DNA of 64,000 nt, from NCBI RefSeq assembly GCF_003555545.1, contig NZ_CP032157.1, forward strand, positions 5,584,546 through 5,648,545. Direction: 5' to 3'. Position 1 is the stretch's first letter, and each line of letters opens with the position of its first letter. Both the position numbers and the translations under genes were made by a program. Positions 44,301 to 51,993 of this stretch are shown piece after piece. The DNA comes from Paraflavitalea soli. GTDB taxonomy: Bacteria; Bacteroidota; Bacteroidia; Chitinophagales; Chitinophagaceae. Under the pieces are notes generated by a model. It was not told the DNA's origin, ran no database searches, and was given only the letters and a program-made list of their open reading frames with translations.

Positions 44301-44784
44301 TTTGCTTCATCACCTGTAAAGCATTCCTATCAATATCGGCCCGCAAAGTATCCGTGGTGGGATCGATAAAAAACCATTCGGGGATCACCATATTGAGCTT
44401 ATCGATATTCTGCTGCAGGGAAAAGAATGACTGGGGGTCCCAGTCTACATAAAAAGCCGCCCTTACCTGGTGATTGCTGAGGTTGGTCGTACTATTTAGC
44501 AGCCTTGTATTTTTCTCTTTTTCCCGGAGGAAGGTTTGAAAGCCTTTGTATTTTCTTATTTCCCTTTTGCTAAGCCCGGCAGGAAAGGTGGGATTGGAAA
44601 GTTTGTGCAGAATATCCGCTTCATTGGTCAAAATGGGTAAGCCGGGTTTTAAGCCCCTGGCCAGTGTAATGATCACTACCGGTACCATCAGCAGCAGCAC
44701 AAAGATAAGCGACCTCCCTGTCCACTGAAAGGTTCGCCACCTCCACCGGCTACTGGTTTGAAAGACCTGTTTGTTAGTACTCAT
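41389..44784 (-). CDS. Fusion of GH18-like, polysaccharide deacetylase and family 2 glycosyltransferase domains
   Basis: 1131 residues. After one membrane helix (about 24-45), residues about 110-420 are a GH18-like barrel with GINIDFEEYK (catalytic Glu kept). Residues about 485-700 are a NodB deacetylase with TFDDGPD, HTFTHPN and RAPYN. A second membrane segment leads to a GT2 synthase (about 760-1010) with DDGSKDNT, IDADTQ, EDCDL and QRFRWSYG, then C-terminal helices. All active sites look intact. This combines what PgaC and PgaB do separately in poly-GlcNAc export, so one protein may make, deacetylate and trim an amino-sugar polymer (inference). Confidence 0.93.
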   Translation of the reverse strand: MSTNKQVFQTSSRWRWRTFQWTGRSLIFVLLLMVPVVIITLARGLKPGLPILTNEADILHKLSNPTFPAGLSKREIRKYKGFQTFLREKEKNTRLLNSTTNLSNHQVRAAFYVDWDPQSFFSLQQNIDKLNMVIPEWFFIDPTTDTLRADIDRNALQVMKQKHVRIIPLINNTNEQLGEGEFDGDMLHRILHNPAKRERLINDMVKYLDRYKLQGINIDFEEYKEKSDAPIIAFQKELYEKLHPKGYIVSQEIMPHNEDFNIKSLQRYNDYMFLMAYDEHYASSVPGSISSQQWIEKVLDETAKDVPSQKLILCIAGYGYDWSKNMEAVTVTYQQALANAQQYHASIDFDNDTYNNYYNYTDINNVKHEVYFNDAASNFNTIRFADEYGTAGTALWRLGSEDERLWNYYSRGLSNEDLRQQPFDFNSLQYVNTPVERPDYIGEGEVLNVITDPQPGKINLSIDSTEGLIGEQQYVQLPTKYVIKKYGVVHKQVVLTFDDGPDPQYTPQVLDILKKEKVPAAFFVVGMEAENNLPLLRRIYKEGHEIGNHTFTHPNIAAVSSERAATEMESTRLLIEAITGHSTVLFRAPYNADAEPTTDVELKPIALSKEKNYYTVGESIDPNDWEKGITADSVYARVIHEYEANPSKGIILLHDAGGNRQATVDALPRIIHYFKDRGIQFTTISQLLNKTKAEVMPRVSNRLVTLNGNIAIFGYWLEHFLTAAFWVAIFLGFLRIAAMAVMAILQRIRSSRRHSVAFLPVKDWPAVSIIVPAYNEEVNAVKTIENLLQQDYPYFDILFVDDGSKDNTYQKVAAVFRDHARVKVLTKVNGGKASALNYGISQTDRAYVVCIDADTQLKSDAISQLMHKFIAGENNIGAVAGNVKVGNEHNMLTRWQSIEYTTAQNFDRRAFDLINGITVVPGAIGAFKKEAIEQAGGFTTDTLAEDCDLTIRILRQGYRVVNCPEAVAVTEAPETFRQFMKQRFRWSYGIMQSFWKNRDACFNPRYKALGMVALPNILLFQIILPMLAPLADIMLVLSLIWNRHDPASMHKITLYYLVFFAVDVLVSVVAFAFEREKFSKLVWLIPQRLVYRQLMYFILFKALRKAIKGESQGWGILKRTGSVKQLAGKVG

Positions 44785-44912
44785 AAGGGTTGTTTGTTAG
44801 TGCTTATGGATACCAAAACTATCATACACTAACAAAGCAGCCCACAGACAGTCGGCAGGCGGGCAAAAACGGTCGTTGAGAAGACGGGAAGTCCGGAAGT
44901 CCGAAAGACCGA

Positions 44913-45701
44913 TCACTGATTGGATATGCCGCCCGTGATATTGGCGACGGCTGCGGTGGTTACGCCAGCTTTATCAGAAGCCATGAAGGCAGCCATATTA
45001 CCTACCTGTTCCAGCGTAGGATGTTTACCGCCCACCAGGTTCCTGTGCACAAATTTCCATTCCTTCATGCGCTGTTCTACCAGCTCATTCCGGGTAAATG
45101 TTTGGTCGATGCTTTCCTGTGATTCCGGCGAGCCGGATGAATGCAGGTAAACAGTGCGGATACCCTGCGGTCCCAGCTCGGCCGCCAGGGTACGCGAAAG
45201 GGCTTCCATAGCAGCCCAGGCGGGTCCAAAGCCGGTGGTATAAGGGATCGGCACCTGGCTGGGAATGGCCGTGATCATAAGGATAACACCGGCGCCTTGT
45301 TTTACCATATGACGGGCGGCAGCATTGGCCGTGAGAAACTGGGCCTTCGTATAATGCATGATGGGAAGGGCAAACTGTTCATAGCTGATCTCCGACAACG
45401 CAGATCCCTGTTCCCCGCCGGAAACATTCGTAGCACTGAAGGATATATCGATGCGCCCCGCTTTGGCTATTACGCTATCTACAAAAGCATCCACCGATGC
45501 TTTATCCAGTACATCTACCAGACCCGTATCTGCACTCCCTCCTTCCCTAACAATAGTTTCGGCCAGTTTCTTTGTCCTGTTCTCCGATCGTGCGCCCAGG
45601 AATACTTTGGCGCCTTCACGGGCAAAAGCCCGGGCAATGGTGCTGCCAATAGAGCCCGCGCCATAAATAACGGCTACCTTATCTTTCAATAAATTTTCCA
45701 T
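44913..45701 (-). CDS. SDR-family oxidoreductase
   Basis: 262 residues. The nucleotide loop is YGAGSIGSTIA (variant of TGxxxGIG), followed by FLGARSENR. The catalytic region is atypical: where S-Y-K is expected, there is LMITAIPSQVPIPYTTGFGPAWAA, without a clear YxxxK. It may therefore be a non-classical or divergent SDR. Substrate unknown. It is a single gene between two larger minus-strand genes. Confidence 0.85.
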   Translation of the reverse strand: MENLLKDKVAVIYGAGSIGSTIARAFAREGAKVFLGARSENRTKKLAETIVREGGSADTGLVDVLDKASVDAFVDSVIAKAGRIDISFSATNVSGGEQGSALSEISYEQFALPIMHYTKAQFLTANAAARHMVKQGAGVILMITAIPSQVPIPYTTGFGPAWAAMEALSRTLAAELGPQGIRTVYLHSSGSPESQESIDQTFTRNELVEQRMKEWKFVHRNLVGGKHPTLEQVGNMAAFMASDKAGVTTAAVANITGGISNQ

Positions 45702-45809
45702 ATGGTATCAACGATTGTTAAGCGTTGATGCTAAAATACGGCAGAACCATGGCATACACCGGGGCCTGGTACGACAATATTAGGGGGCTATTCTGCAATC
45801 GGGCAATGG

Positions 45810-48206
45810 TTAATTGCCAAGCCTGCCCTCTTCGTCGGTAGTTCTGTTTTGCTTCGTCTTTTGCTTTGCCTTCCCAAAGCTGTAACTAAGGGTAAGGTTT
45901 ACCCGCTGCACCCAGTTCCGGTGAGAGAGCTGGTTATTGATGATGCTCTTTTCCCTGAAAATATACCTTACAATACTCGTATTAAAGATGTCGTAATAGT
46001 TCAATTTAGTATTTAGCTTGCCCTGTAGCCAGTTTTTCTGCAAGCCAAGGTCCAGTGCCCCGATGGGCCTGAAGATATAAAGCCCATTCCCGCTTTTCGA
46101 TTTATACCGGTACGATACATCTGCGGTGATACCCTGGGGCAGGGTAAAAATATGGCTGCCGCTGATGGAAAAATCGACCACATCGATGGCATAGTCCTTT
46201 CCGTGATAAGGCGTGAGTTGCATATTATAGTAAATACCGGCATGCTGTATCACCTTCCACCATTTGGTGATATTGAAAGTGTAGCCCCCTTCTATATTGG
46301 CGAAATTATTATAGGGCAGGTTGCGGCCCAGGTACAACAGTTCATTCGTCACCGGGTTATACTCCGGATAGCGGGTCATTACATCTTCTTCTTTTCCCAG
46401 GTTGAAGGCAATATTGAAGTGCTTATAATTGTACGACAAGTTAAGCAAGCTCGTAACCGAGGGCAGCAGGAAGGGATTGCCCACCCAATAATTCAAGGGG
46501 CTCAGGTAAAACCGGAATGGATTGAGCACCGCAAAACCGGGGCGTGTCATACGCCGTGTAAAAGAAAAACTAATCAGCTGACTGGCATCAATAGTATACG
46601 TAAGTCCGGCCCCGGGAAGCCAGGTGAGGTAATTCCTTTTCGTATTCGGCTCCTGTGTAAAAGTATTGGCCTCTGTATACGTATGTTCTACCCGCAGGCT
46701 GAGGCGGAAACTGATCTTTTTGGCTTTGTAGTTATAAACAGCATACCCGGCGCTAATGTACTCATCATACAAGAACCTGTTGGTGCGGCCTGCATCACGC
46801 ACAAATGAATTGTCCTTCGCCAGCGTATCATATTTCAGGTCATTATCAGTAGTAATAAAGGCAAATTTCGCCCCGGCTTCCAAGGTTCCTTTGGAAATAT
46901 TCCGGCTGTAATCCACCTGCACCGTGCGCAGTAGTATATCATTCTTCATAGCCGTTTTCCAGTAATTGATCAATGTGCCGGTAGACTGGTCTGTATTTTG
47001 AATATCCTCGTTTTGCCTGTTGTTGGTTTCCGTAATGTTGGCAAATACATTCAACCGGCTCTTCCCCCATACTGCATCATAACTGAGGTTAAGGGCGTTG
47101 TTACGCTGCATGGGATCGGCCATGGTAATGCTTTCTGTAACCCCCAGCTTTCGTGTTCTGGTTGAGTCTGAAAAATCCAGCGTATTGTTGCTCGTTCGGT
47201 GCCGGTCGGAATTGTAGGATTTATAGGAGATACCAATGGTCTGGTCTTTTTGGAGTTGATAATCCACACTCAACTGCAACGAGAGATCACTCACTGCCGT
47301 AAGATTCAAGGTACGGGTAGCCATCCAATTCGTATTGGCCTGCTGTTGTAAAGCCTGGTACAGGTGAGGGTTGGTACCGTTTACATATCCGGCTCTCAAT
47401 CCATAGGTAAACTTTCTTGTTCCCAGGGTAAGGTTCACCGCATTATCGGAATAAGCGTGACTGCTCTGCCGCAAATTAGTGGTGATATTCCCCTTCCAGC
47501 CCAATTCCTCATTCTTTAGTTTGATATCTATAATGCCCAGGTATTGTCCATCGTAGCGGGAAGAGGGATTACTGATAAGCTCTATGGATGCTATCAATTC
47601 CGGCGAAAGTCCGCTTAGATAAGTTTGCTGTTCTTCTGCACTCATGGCCGTGGGTTTCCCATTGATAAAGATCACCGGCGTATTCCTGCCAGCCATCAAC
47701 AGGGTACCATCCCCATTGACCGTTATCCCCGGCGCTTTGCCCAGTATATCCATTACATTGGTAGCGGTTTTGAAGGCCGTGTTACCCGCTATATGCATGA
47801 TCACCCGGTCATCCTGGTACCGGATCGCCCTTTTCTCTCCTTTCACCACTACCTCGTCCATCATTTTTTGTTCCTTTACCAGGGCCATTGACCCAAGGTC
47901 AAGATCGCCAGGTTGGGAAGCTATCAACAGCTCTCTGCTATAAGCCTGGTGTGCCGTGGAGGATAGCAATAGCCGGTACCTGCCAGCCTGGATAGCTGTC
48001 AACTCAAAATTTCCTACAGCATCCGCCATTCCCCTTTTTACAAGAATGGAGTCCTTCATCGTTAGCAAGGAGGCAGTCACAAAGCCGATGCCCGTTCGGG
48101 TACTGCTGTCAACCGCCTGCCCCTTGATATTGACCTGGGCGCACAGGGAAAAACCGGTTAAAATGGCTACAGGAAGGAGGAGAAAAAGTCTACACATACG
48201 ATACAT
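45810..48206 (-). CDS. Outer-membrane beta-barrel receptor (TonB-dependent-receptor-like)
   Basis: 798 residues from the ATG at 48206; the longest frame starts at a GTG. Signal peptide, carboxypeptidase-regulatory-like domain (about 25-110), plug-like domain (NVMDILGKAPGITVNGDG, VIFINGKPTAM) and a long barrel, as in the OMP_b-brl_3 group. No SusD partner follows, so it is not a SusC. An AraC-type regulator gene lies 144 bases upstream in the same direction. Ligand unknown; this group is often linked to metal or peptide uptake. Confidence 0.9.
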   Translation of the reverse strand: MYRMCRLFLLLPVAILTGFSLCAQVNIKGQAVDSSTRTGIGFVTASLLTMKDSILVKRGMADAVGNFELTAIQAGRYRLLLSSTAHQAYSRELLIASQPGDLDLGSMALVKEQKMMDEVVVKGEKRAIRYQDDRVIMHIAGNTAFKTATNVMDILGKAPGITVNGDGTLLMAGRNTPVIFINGKPTAMSAEEQQTYLSGLSPELIASIELISNPSSRYDGQYLGIIDIKLKNEELGWKGNITTNLRQSSHAYSDNAVNLTLGTRKFTYGLRAGYVNGTNPHLYQALQQQANTNWMATRTLNLTAVSDLSLQLSVDYQLQKDQTIGISYKSYNSDRHRTSNNTLDFSDSTRTRKLGVTESITMADPMQRNNALNLSYDAVWGKSRLNVFANITETNNRQNEDIQNTDQSTGTLINYWKTAMKNDILLRTVQVDYSRNISKGTLEAGAKFAFITTDNDLKYDTLAKDNSFVRDAGRTNRFLYDEYISAGYAVYNYKAKKISFRLSLRVEHTYTEANTFTQEPNTKRNYLTWLPGAGLTYTIDASQLISFSFTRRMTRPGFAVLNPFRFYLSPLNYWVGNPFLLPSVTSLLNLSYNYKHFNIAFNLGKEEDVMTRYPEYNPVTNELLYLGRNLPYNNFANIEGGYTFNITKWWKVIQHAGIYYNMQLTPYHGKDYAIDVVDFSISGSHIFTLPQGITADVSYRYKSKSGNGLYIFRPIGALDLGLQKNWLQGKLNTKLNYYDIFNTSIVRYIFREKSIINNQLSHRNWVQRVNLTLSYSFGKAKQKTKQNRTTDEEGRLGN

Positions 48207-48349
48207 CAGGAGCCGTTTTGAAGGCACTTACCAAATGTAGCAGTGAGGGCATCGCATGGGGTCTGGATCTATTATTCCAGATGTCCGGATTTATAAATCC
48301 GTACTATCGGCAGGCTTCTGAGACTTGTAACCTTTTGCTAATGAAACTT

Positions 48350-49435
48350 TTACAAGGAGCCCGTTTTTGCCAGGTTTTCCTTGTACAGGGAAGGAGTGGT
48401 AGCTTTTAATTTCCGGAAAGAAGTGTAAAAAGTAGACTTGGAATTGAAACCCACCTCGTACCCGATAGCCTCCAGGGAGAAGGGGTGGTTGGCGGCAATC
48501 ATGGCACAGGCTTTATTGATCCTGTATTCATTGATATAGGAAGTAAAGTTTTTGCCCACAGTATCATTCAGCAACTGCGAAAGTTGATGGCTGGAAATAT
48601 TCACCGCCTTTGCCAGCTCGCTCAGGGTCAGATTAGGATTTTTATACATTTCCTGTTCCGCCATCACCTGTTCAAGTTTGCCCAGTACAGCAGCCGTATT
48701 ATCGTCATTTACTTTTTTAATGGGATTCCTGGCCTGGGCCGGGTAAAGTACTTCATCAGGTTTCTTCCTTTTCAGCAATACAATGATCACCGTATACAGG
48801 ATGAAAGAAAAGATCAGCGACCCGCTGAAATATATATTGCAGGGATGGGGCAGCACAGCCGCCAGGAAAAAGGACAAAGCAATCACCATATTGGCACCCA
48901 CGATCGTGAGCAACCATTTTTCAGGCACTTTCAGGCTGCGCCTTACCGCGGCCTTCCTGTTGAACAGCTTTGCAAACAAGTGCTTGGAAGCTATGATCGA
49001 TACAATTATGTACGCCAGCCATACAAGGTAAATGCCCCTGATGATGTATTTATTCCACAGCAAACTGTTGGAAGCATAGGGAAACAGGATACCCCCCAAC
49101 AGCATAATGCCCAGTAGAATGCCTATCTGCACTTTCCATTTGCGGGGCAATTGAGTGGGCTGCTCGATGGTAGACTTAACGAAATAATAAAGCATAGGCC
49201 CGATCAGGAAGCAGCCGGAGAGTCCTATCTGCAAATAGATCTTGGCCAATCCCGGGTTAAAATGCACAAACACCGATTTACCGATGCGGATACTCAGGGC
49301 CAGCAGCAGGCAACCCAAAAAGTAATTGGGGATACTTTTCTTCCTGGTGAGGAACAGCAGGTAAATACCCAGGATAATGCCATTAAAAGCGCCCAGGATG
49401 CCCAGAAAAAACAGGATATAATTGCTATCGTTCAT
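48350..49435 (-). CDS. Membrane-anchored AraC-family regulator
   Basis: 361 residues from the ATG at 49435; the longest frame starts at a TTG. Seven hydrophobic helices occupy the first 230 residues (ILFFLGILGAFNGIILGIY, split by short loops). A C-terminal AraC double helix-turn-helix follows (LTLSELAKAVNISSHQLSQLLN and AIGYEVGFNSKSTFYTSFRK). Such one-component membrane regulators are common in Bacteroidota. It lies upstream of, and in line with, the outer-membrane receptor gene, its probable target. Confidence 0.92.
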   Translation of the reverse strand: MNDSNYILFFLGILGAFNGIILGIYLLFLTRKKSIPNYFLGCLLLALSIRIGKSVFVHFNPGLAKIYLQIGLSGCFLIGPMLYYFVKSTIEQPTQLPRKWKVQIGILLGIMLLGGILFPYASNSLLWNKYIIRGIYLVWLAYIIVSIIASKHLFAKLFNRKAAVRRSLKVPEKWLLTIVGANMVIALSFFLAAVLPHPCNIYFSGSLIFSFILYTVIIVLLKRKKPDEVLYPAQARNPIKKVNDDNTAAVLGKLEQVMAEQEMYKNPNLTLSELAKAVNISSHQLSQLLNDTVGKNFTSYINEYRINKACAMIAANHPFSLEAIGYEVGFNSKSTFYTSFRKLKATTPSLYKENLAKTGSL

Positions 49436-49539
49436 AAAGTGACCTACCCCACTACCGGGGACGAATAAAGGTAACAATTTAGGGCATTTTAGCTATTCTG
49501 TTAGTGCCTGGCTGCGGGCAAACAAGGATAAGTGGTTTT

Positions 49540-49584
49540 GTTCCGTTTTGTACAATTCCGGCTTCCCGCGACCGGGTACTTTTG
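49540..49584 (+). promoter_or_regulatory. AraC-gene promoter with 18-bp box, copy 1
   Basis: GTTCCGTTTTGTACAATT (49540-49557) contains the palindrome TTGTACAA. It is followed 19 bases later by TACTTTTG (49577-49584), a perfect TAnnTTTG. The same box and spacing recur at 50447-50491. The ATG is 47 bases after the -7 element. Confidence 0.7.
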
Positions 49585-49630
49585 TATCTTTATCAAGACC
49601 AGGCAGCTTTGCTTTAAATTTTGTAATAAA

Positions 49631-50440
49631 ATGACCTATCGTGAGATCAAGCCGGGCAACAGGTTGAGGCAGCATGTCAAATGCTACTATACCTATGAAT
49701 CGGAATCAGCTGCCAGCTTTGCTGATACCGTTTTCCCCAGCGGGAACATGGAGATCATTTTCAACCTCGGTACTGGCAAATGGCAAACAGCGGCAGGTGA
49801 TGATTTTGTTACCAACCCCGCTATTGAATTGTGGGGGCAGATCGTAGGCCCCTTGCCCATTAAGTCTATCGGAAAGAATACCATGCTGGGTATTCGTTTG
49901 TATCCGCACGCTTACTTCCTGAACGATAAGGTAGACCTCTTCACCAACCAGGTAGCTGATTTTCGCCATCTGTCGGATGATTCGGTCAATACATTATATG
50001 CACAATTATTGGATACCGCTGCCTGGCATAAGCGGATCGAACTGGTGGAAGCCTGGTTACTCAACAGGCTTACGTTGTCGGAAAGAAAACTGAACAAGAT
50101 TGCCGTGATCAATGACATCATGCAGGAGATTACCCAAAATGATTTCTTTGATAACATGGAGAATGTAGCGTCCCGTTACGGCATCACCTCCCGTTACCTC
50201 CAAAAATTATTCCTACAGTATACAGGTCTCACTCCCAAACTGTACAGCAAGATAACCCGCTTCCAGCACAGCCTCCGGCTCGTTACCCAAAAAGACACTT
50301 CACTTACTTCCATTGCCTACGACAGTGGTTATTTTGATCAGTCGCATTTCATCCGCGAATTCAAATCCTTTACAGGCCTCACCCCTTCCGGCTATTCAGT
50401 AGAAAGCTCTCCCGTTACACAGGCGCTTGTCAACAACTAG
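49631..50440 (+). CDS. AraC-family transcriptional regulator (DUF6597-type sensor)
   Basis: 269 residues from the ATG at 49631 (MTYREIKPGNRLRQHVKCYY); the upstream part of the longer frame is the promoter. An N-terminal cupin-like sensor (about 1-150; FPSGNMEIIFNLG, ELWGQIVGP) is followed by an AraC double helix-turn-helix (about 165-262; VASRYGITSRYLQKLFLQYTG split, and IAYDSGYFDQSHFIREFK). The gene is flanked by two copies of an 18-bp box, so it probably regulates itself and the PEP-mutase-like gene downstream. Confidence 0.92.
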   Translation: MTYREIKPGNRLRQHVKCYYTYESESAASFADTVFPSGNMEIIFNLGTGKWQTAAGDDFVTNPAIELWGQIVGPLPIKSIGKNTMLGIRLYPHAYFLNDKVDLFTNQVADFRHLSDDSVNTLYAQLLDTAAWHKRIELVEAWLLNRLTLSERKLNKIAVINDIMQEITQNDFFDNMENVASRYGITSRYLQKLFLQYTGLTPKLYSKITRFQHSLRLVTQKDTSLTSIAYDSGYFDQSHFIREFKSFTGLTPSGYSVESSPVTQALVNN

Positions 50441-50446
50441 CAGCCT

Positions 50447-50491
50447 GTTCCGTTTTGTACAATTTCAGCTTTCTCACCCATGCTAATTTTG
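50447..50491 (+). promoter_or_regulatory. Promoter with 18-bp box, copy 2, before the PEP-mutase-like gene
   Basis: The same GTTCCGTTTTGTACAATT (50447-50464) is followed after the same 19 bases by TAATTTTG (50484-50491). It sits 59 bases before the ATG at 50550. The intervening 19 bases are only partly alike, so the two conserved parts look selected. Confidence 0.7.
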
Positions 50492-50549
50492 TTACTGATA
50501 ACACACAATAGTCTGCAGTTATTACTATTCATCAGTAAACAATAAAATC

Positions 50550-51326
50550 ATGTCTTCCTCATTTAATCAGTTCAACAGTTTACATACTTCTCCCGATCTC
50601 TTTGTATTGCCCAATGTATGGAATGCCAAAAGCGCCATCCGTTTCCAGGAAAATCATTTTCCGGCCGTCGCCACTTCCAGTGCTGCTGTAGCGAACAGCC
50701 TGGGCTACCAGGATGGAGAAGATATGCCCTTTAGTGATTATCTCTTTATCATCAGGCGCATCATATCTTCTGTAAAAATTCCACTATCGGTAGATATAGA
50801 AATGGGTTATGGGAAATCCAGGGAAGCCATTTATAATAATATCCGGCAGCTTATTGACCTGGGTGTGGCAGGTATCAATATCGAAGATTCGCTTATCCAG
50901 GGATCAGGCCGGGTGCTGGGAGATGCGGATGCATTTGCTCAAACCATCGCACACATCAGGAACGGACTGGCCATTCAAAATGCGCGCCTCTTTATCAATG
51001 TGCGCTGTGATACCTTCCTCCTGAATATTGACAACAAAGTGCAGGAGTCTATCAGACGGCTGGCCTTGTACGAAGCCAGCGGAGCAGACGGCATCTTCCT
51101 GCCTTGTATTACCCGCGAAACGGATATTGCCGAGGTGGTCAGCCATACAAAACTACCCCTGAACGTAATGTGCATTCCCCGATTGCCCGATTTCGACGCC
51201 TTACAACAACTGGGCGTAAAGCGTGTAAGCATGGGGCCCTTTTTATTCAATAAAGCCTATGGAAGTATTGACTCCCTTTCACAGGCCATTGCTAAGAGTA
51301 ACAGCTTTGCCCCCATTCTTTCGTAA
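50550..51326 (+). CDS. Isocitrate lyase/PEP mutase-family protein
   Basis: 258 residues. LPNVWNAKSAI and AVATSSAAVANSLGYQDGE start the TIM barrel. Metal-site residues appear in PLSVDIEMGYG, and INIEDS is the family's conserved segment. This group includes carboxyphosphonoenolpyruvate mutase, oxaloacetate decarboxylases and 2-methylisocitrate lyase-like enzymes; the exact reaction is not evident. The lyase KKCGH motif is absent, so it is not a true isocitrate lyase. It is preceded by the AraC box and followed by an NTF2-like gene. Confidence 0.9.
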   Translation: MSSSFNQFNSLHTSPDLFVLPNVWNAKSAIRFQENHFPAVATSSAAVANSLGYQDGEDMPFSDYLFIIRRIISSVKIPLSVDIEMGYGKSREAIYNNIRQLIDLGVAGINIEDSLIQGSGRVLGDADAFAQTIAHIRNGLAIQNARLFINVRCDTFLLNIDNKVQESIRRLALYEASGADGIFLPCITRETDIAEVVSHTKLPLNVMCIPRLPDFDALQQLGVKRVSMGPFLFNKAYGSIDSLSQAIAKSNSFAPILS

Positions 51327-51362
51327 TCTCCATATACTTAATCACCAATAAAAATCAACACG

Positions 51363-51749
51363 ATGAATTTACCTACAAGGGCACAAGATGCCCATGCAAC
51401 ACTTGCTGCAGCATTCAATACCGGCAATGTTGCCACTGTCATGAGCATGTACGATGTTAATGGCATCATAGTACCGGAGCCAGGAAAACCAGTATCCGGC
51501 AAGGAACAATTTGAAGAAGCCATCAAAGCTATTTTATCCATTAAAGGGAAGATGGAGATCAAAACGGTGTATTGCCTGCAAACCGGCAAGCTCGCTGTCG
51601 GCAGGTCTGAATGGAATATAACTGATGGACAGGAAGTAAAAGTAAGCGCCAAGGGCATTGAGCTTATGCAGCAACAGGCAGATGGTACCTGGAAAATTGT
51701 AATAGACCATGCTTTTGGAGCATTGGAAGGCATGGTGGCCCAATACTAA
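51363..51749 (+). CDS. NTF2-like (DUF4440/SgcJ-type) protein
   Basis: 128 residues, cytoplasmic, with the cone fold of SnoaL/DUF4440 proteins: DAHATLAAAFNTGNVATVMSMYDVNG and GTWKIVIDHAFG. Members bind small ligands or act as isomerases. It starts 36 bases after the PEP-mutase-like gene and is probably in the same transcript, under the AraC regulator. Confidence 0.87.
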   Translation: MNLPTRAQDAHATLAAAFNTGNVATVMSMYDVNGIIVPEPGKPVSGKEQFEEAIKAILSIKGKMEIKTVYCLQTGKLAVGRSEWNITDGQEVKVSAKGIELMQQQADGTWKIVIDHAFGALEGMVAQY

Positions 51750-51993
51750 GAAGCCGCTCACGCAACACGTGGCCTGGTAGTGAAATACCGGGCCATTGCG
51801 TTTATTATGCCCCAACATGTAAATAAATAACTATATAAATTTTAGTAGTCGTCAGCTACCTAAGCATCAGAATAATTCGACCTGTTATATTCTGCTCCGA
51901 TTCCAATTTTAGGAACAATATATAGCTGCTGGAATCCGTTAGCCATTACAATGTCCCGACAATCCATAATGGCGGGGCTATAATCCCTTTCCC

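Noticed and set aside
50550-51326. Annotation as isocitrate lyase
   Set aside because: The KKCGH catalytic motif of isocitrate lyases is absent and the protein is too short; only the broader family is supported.
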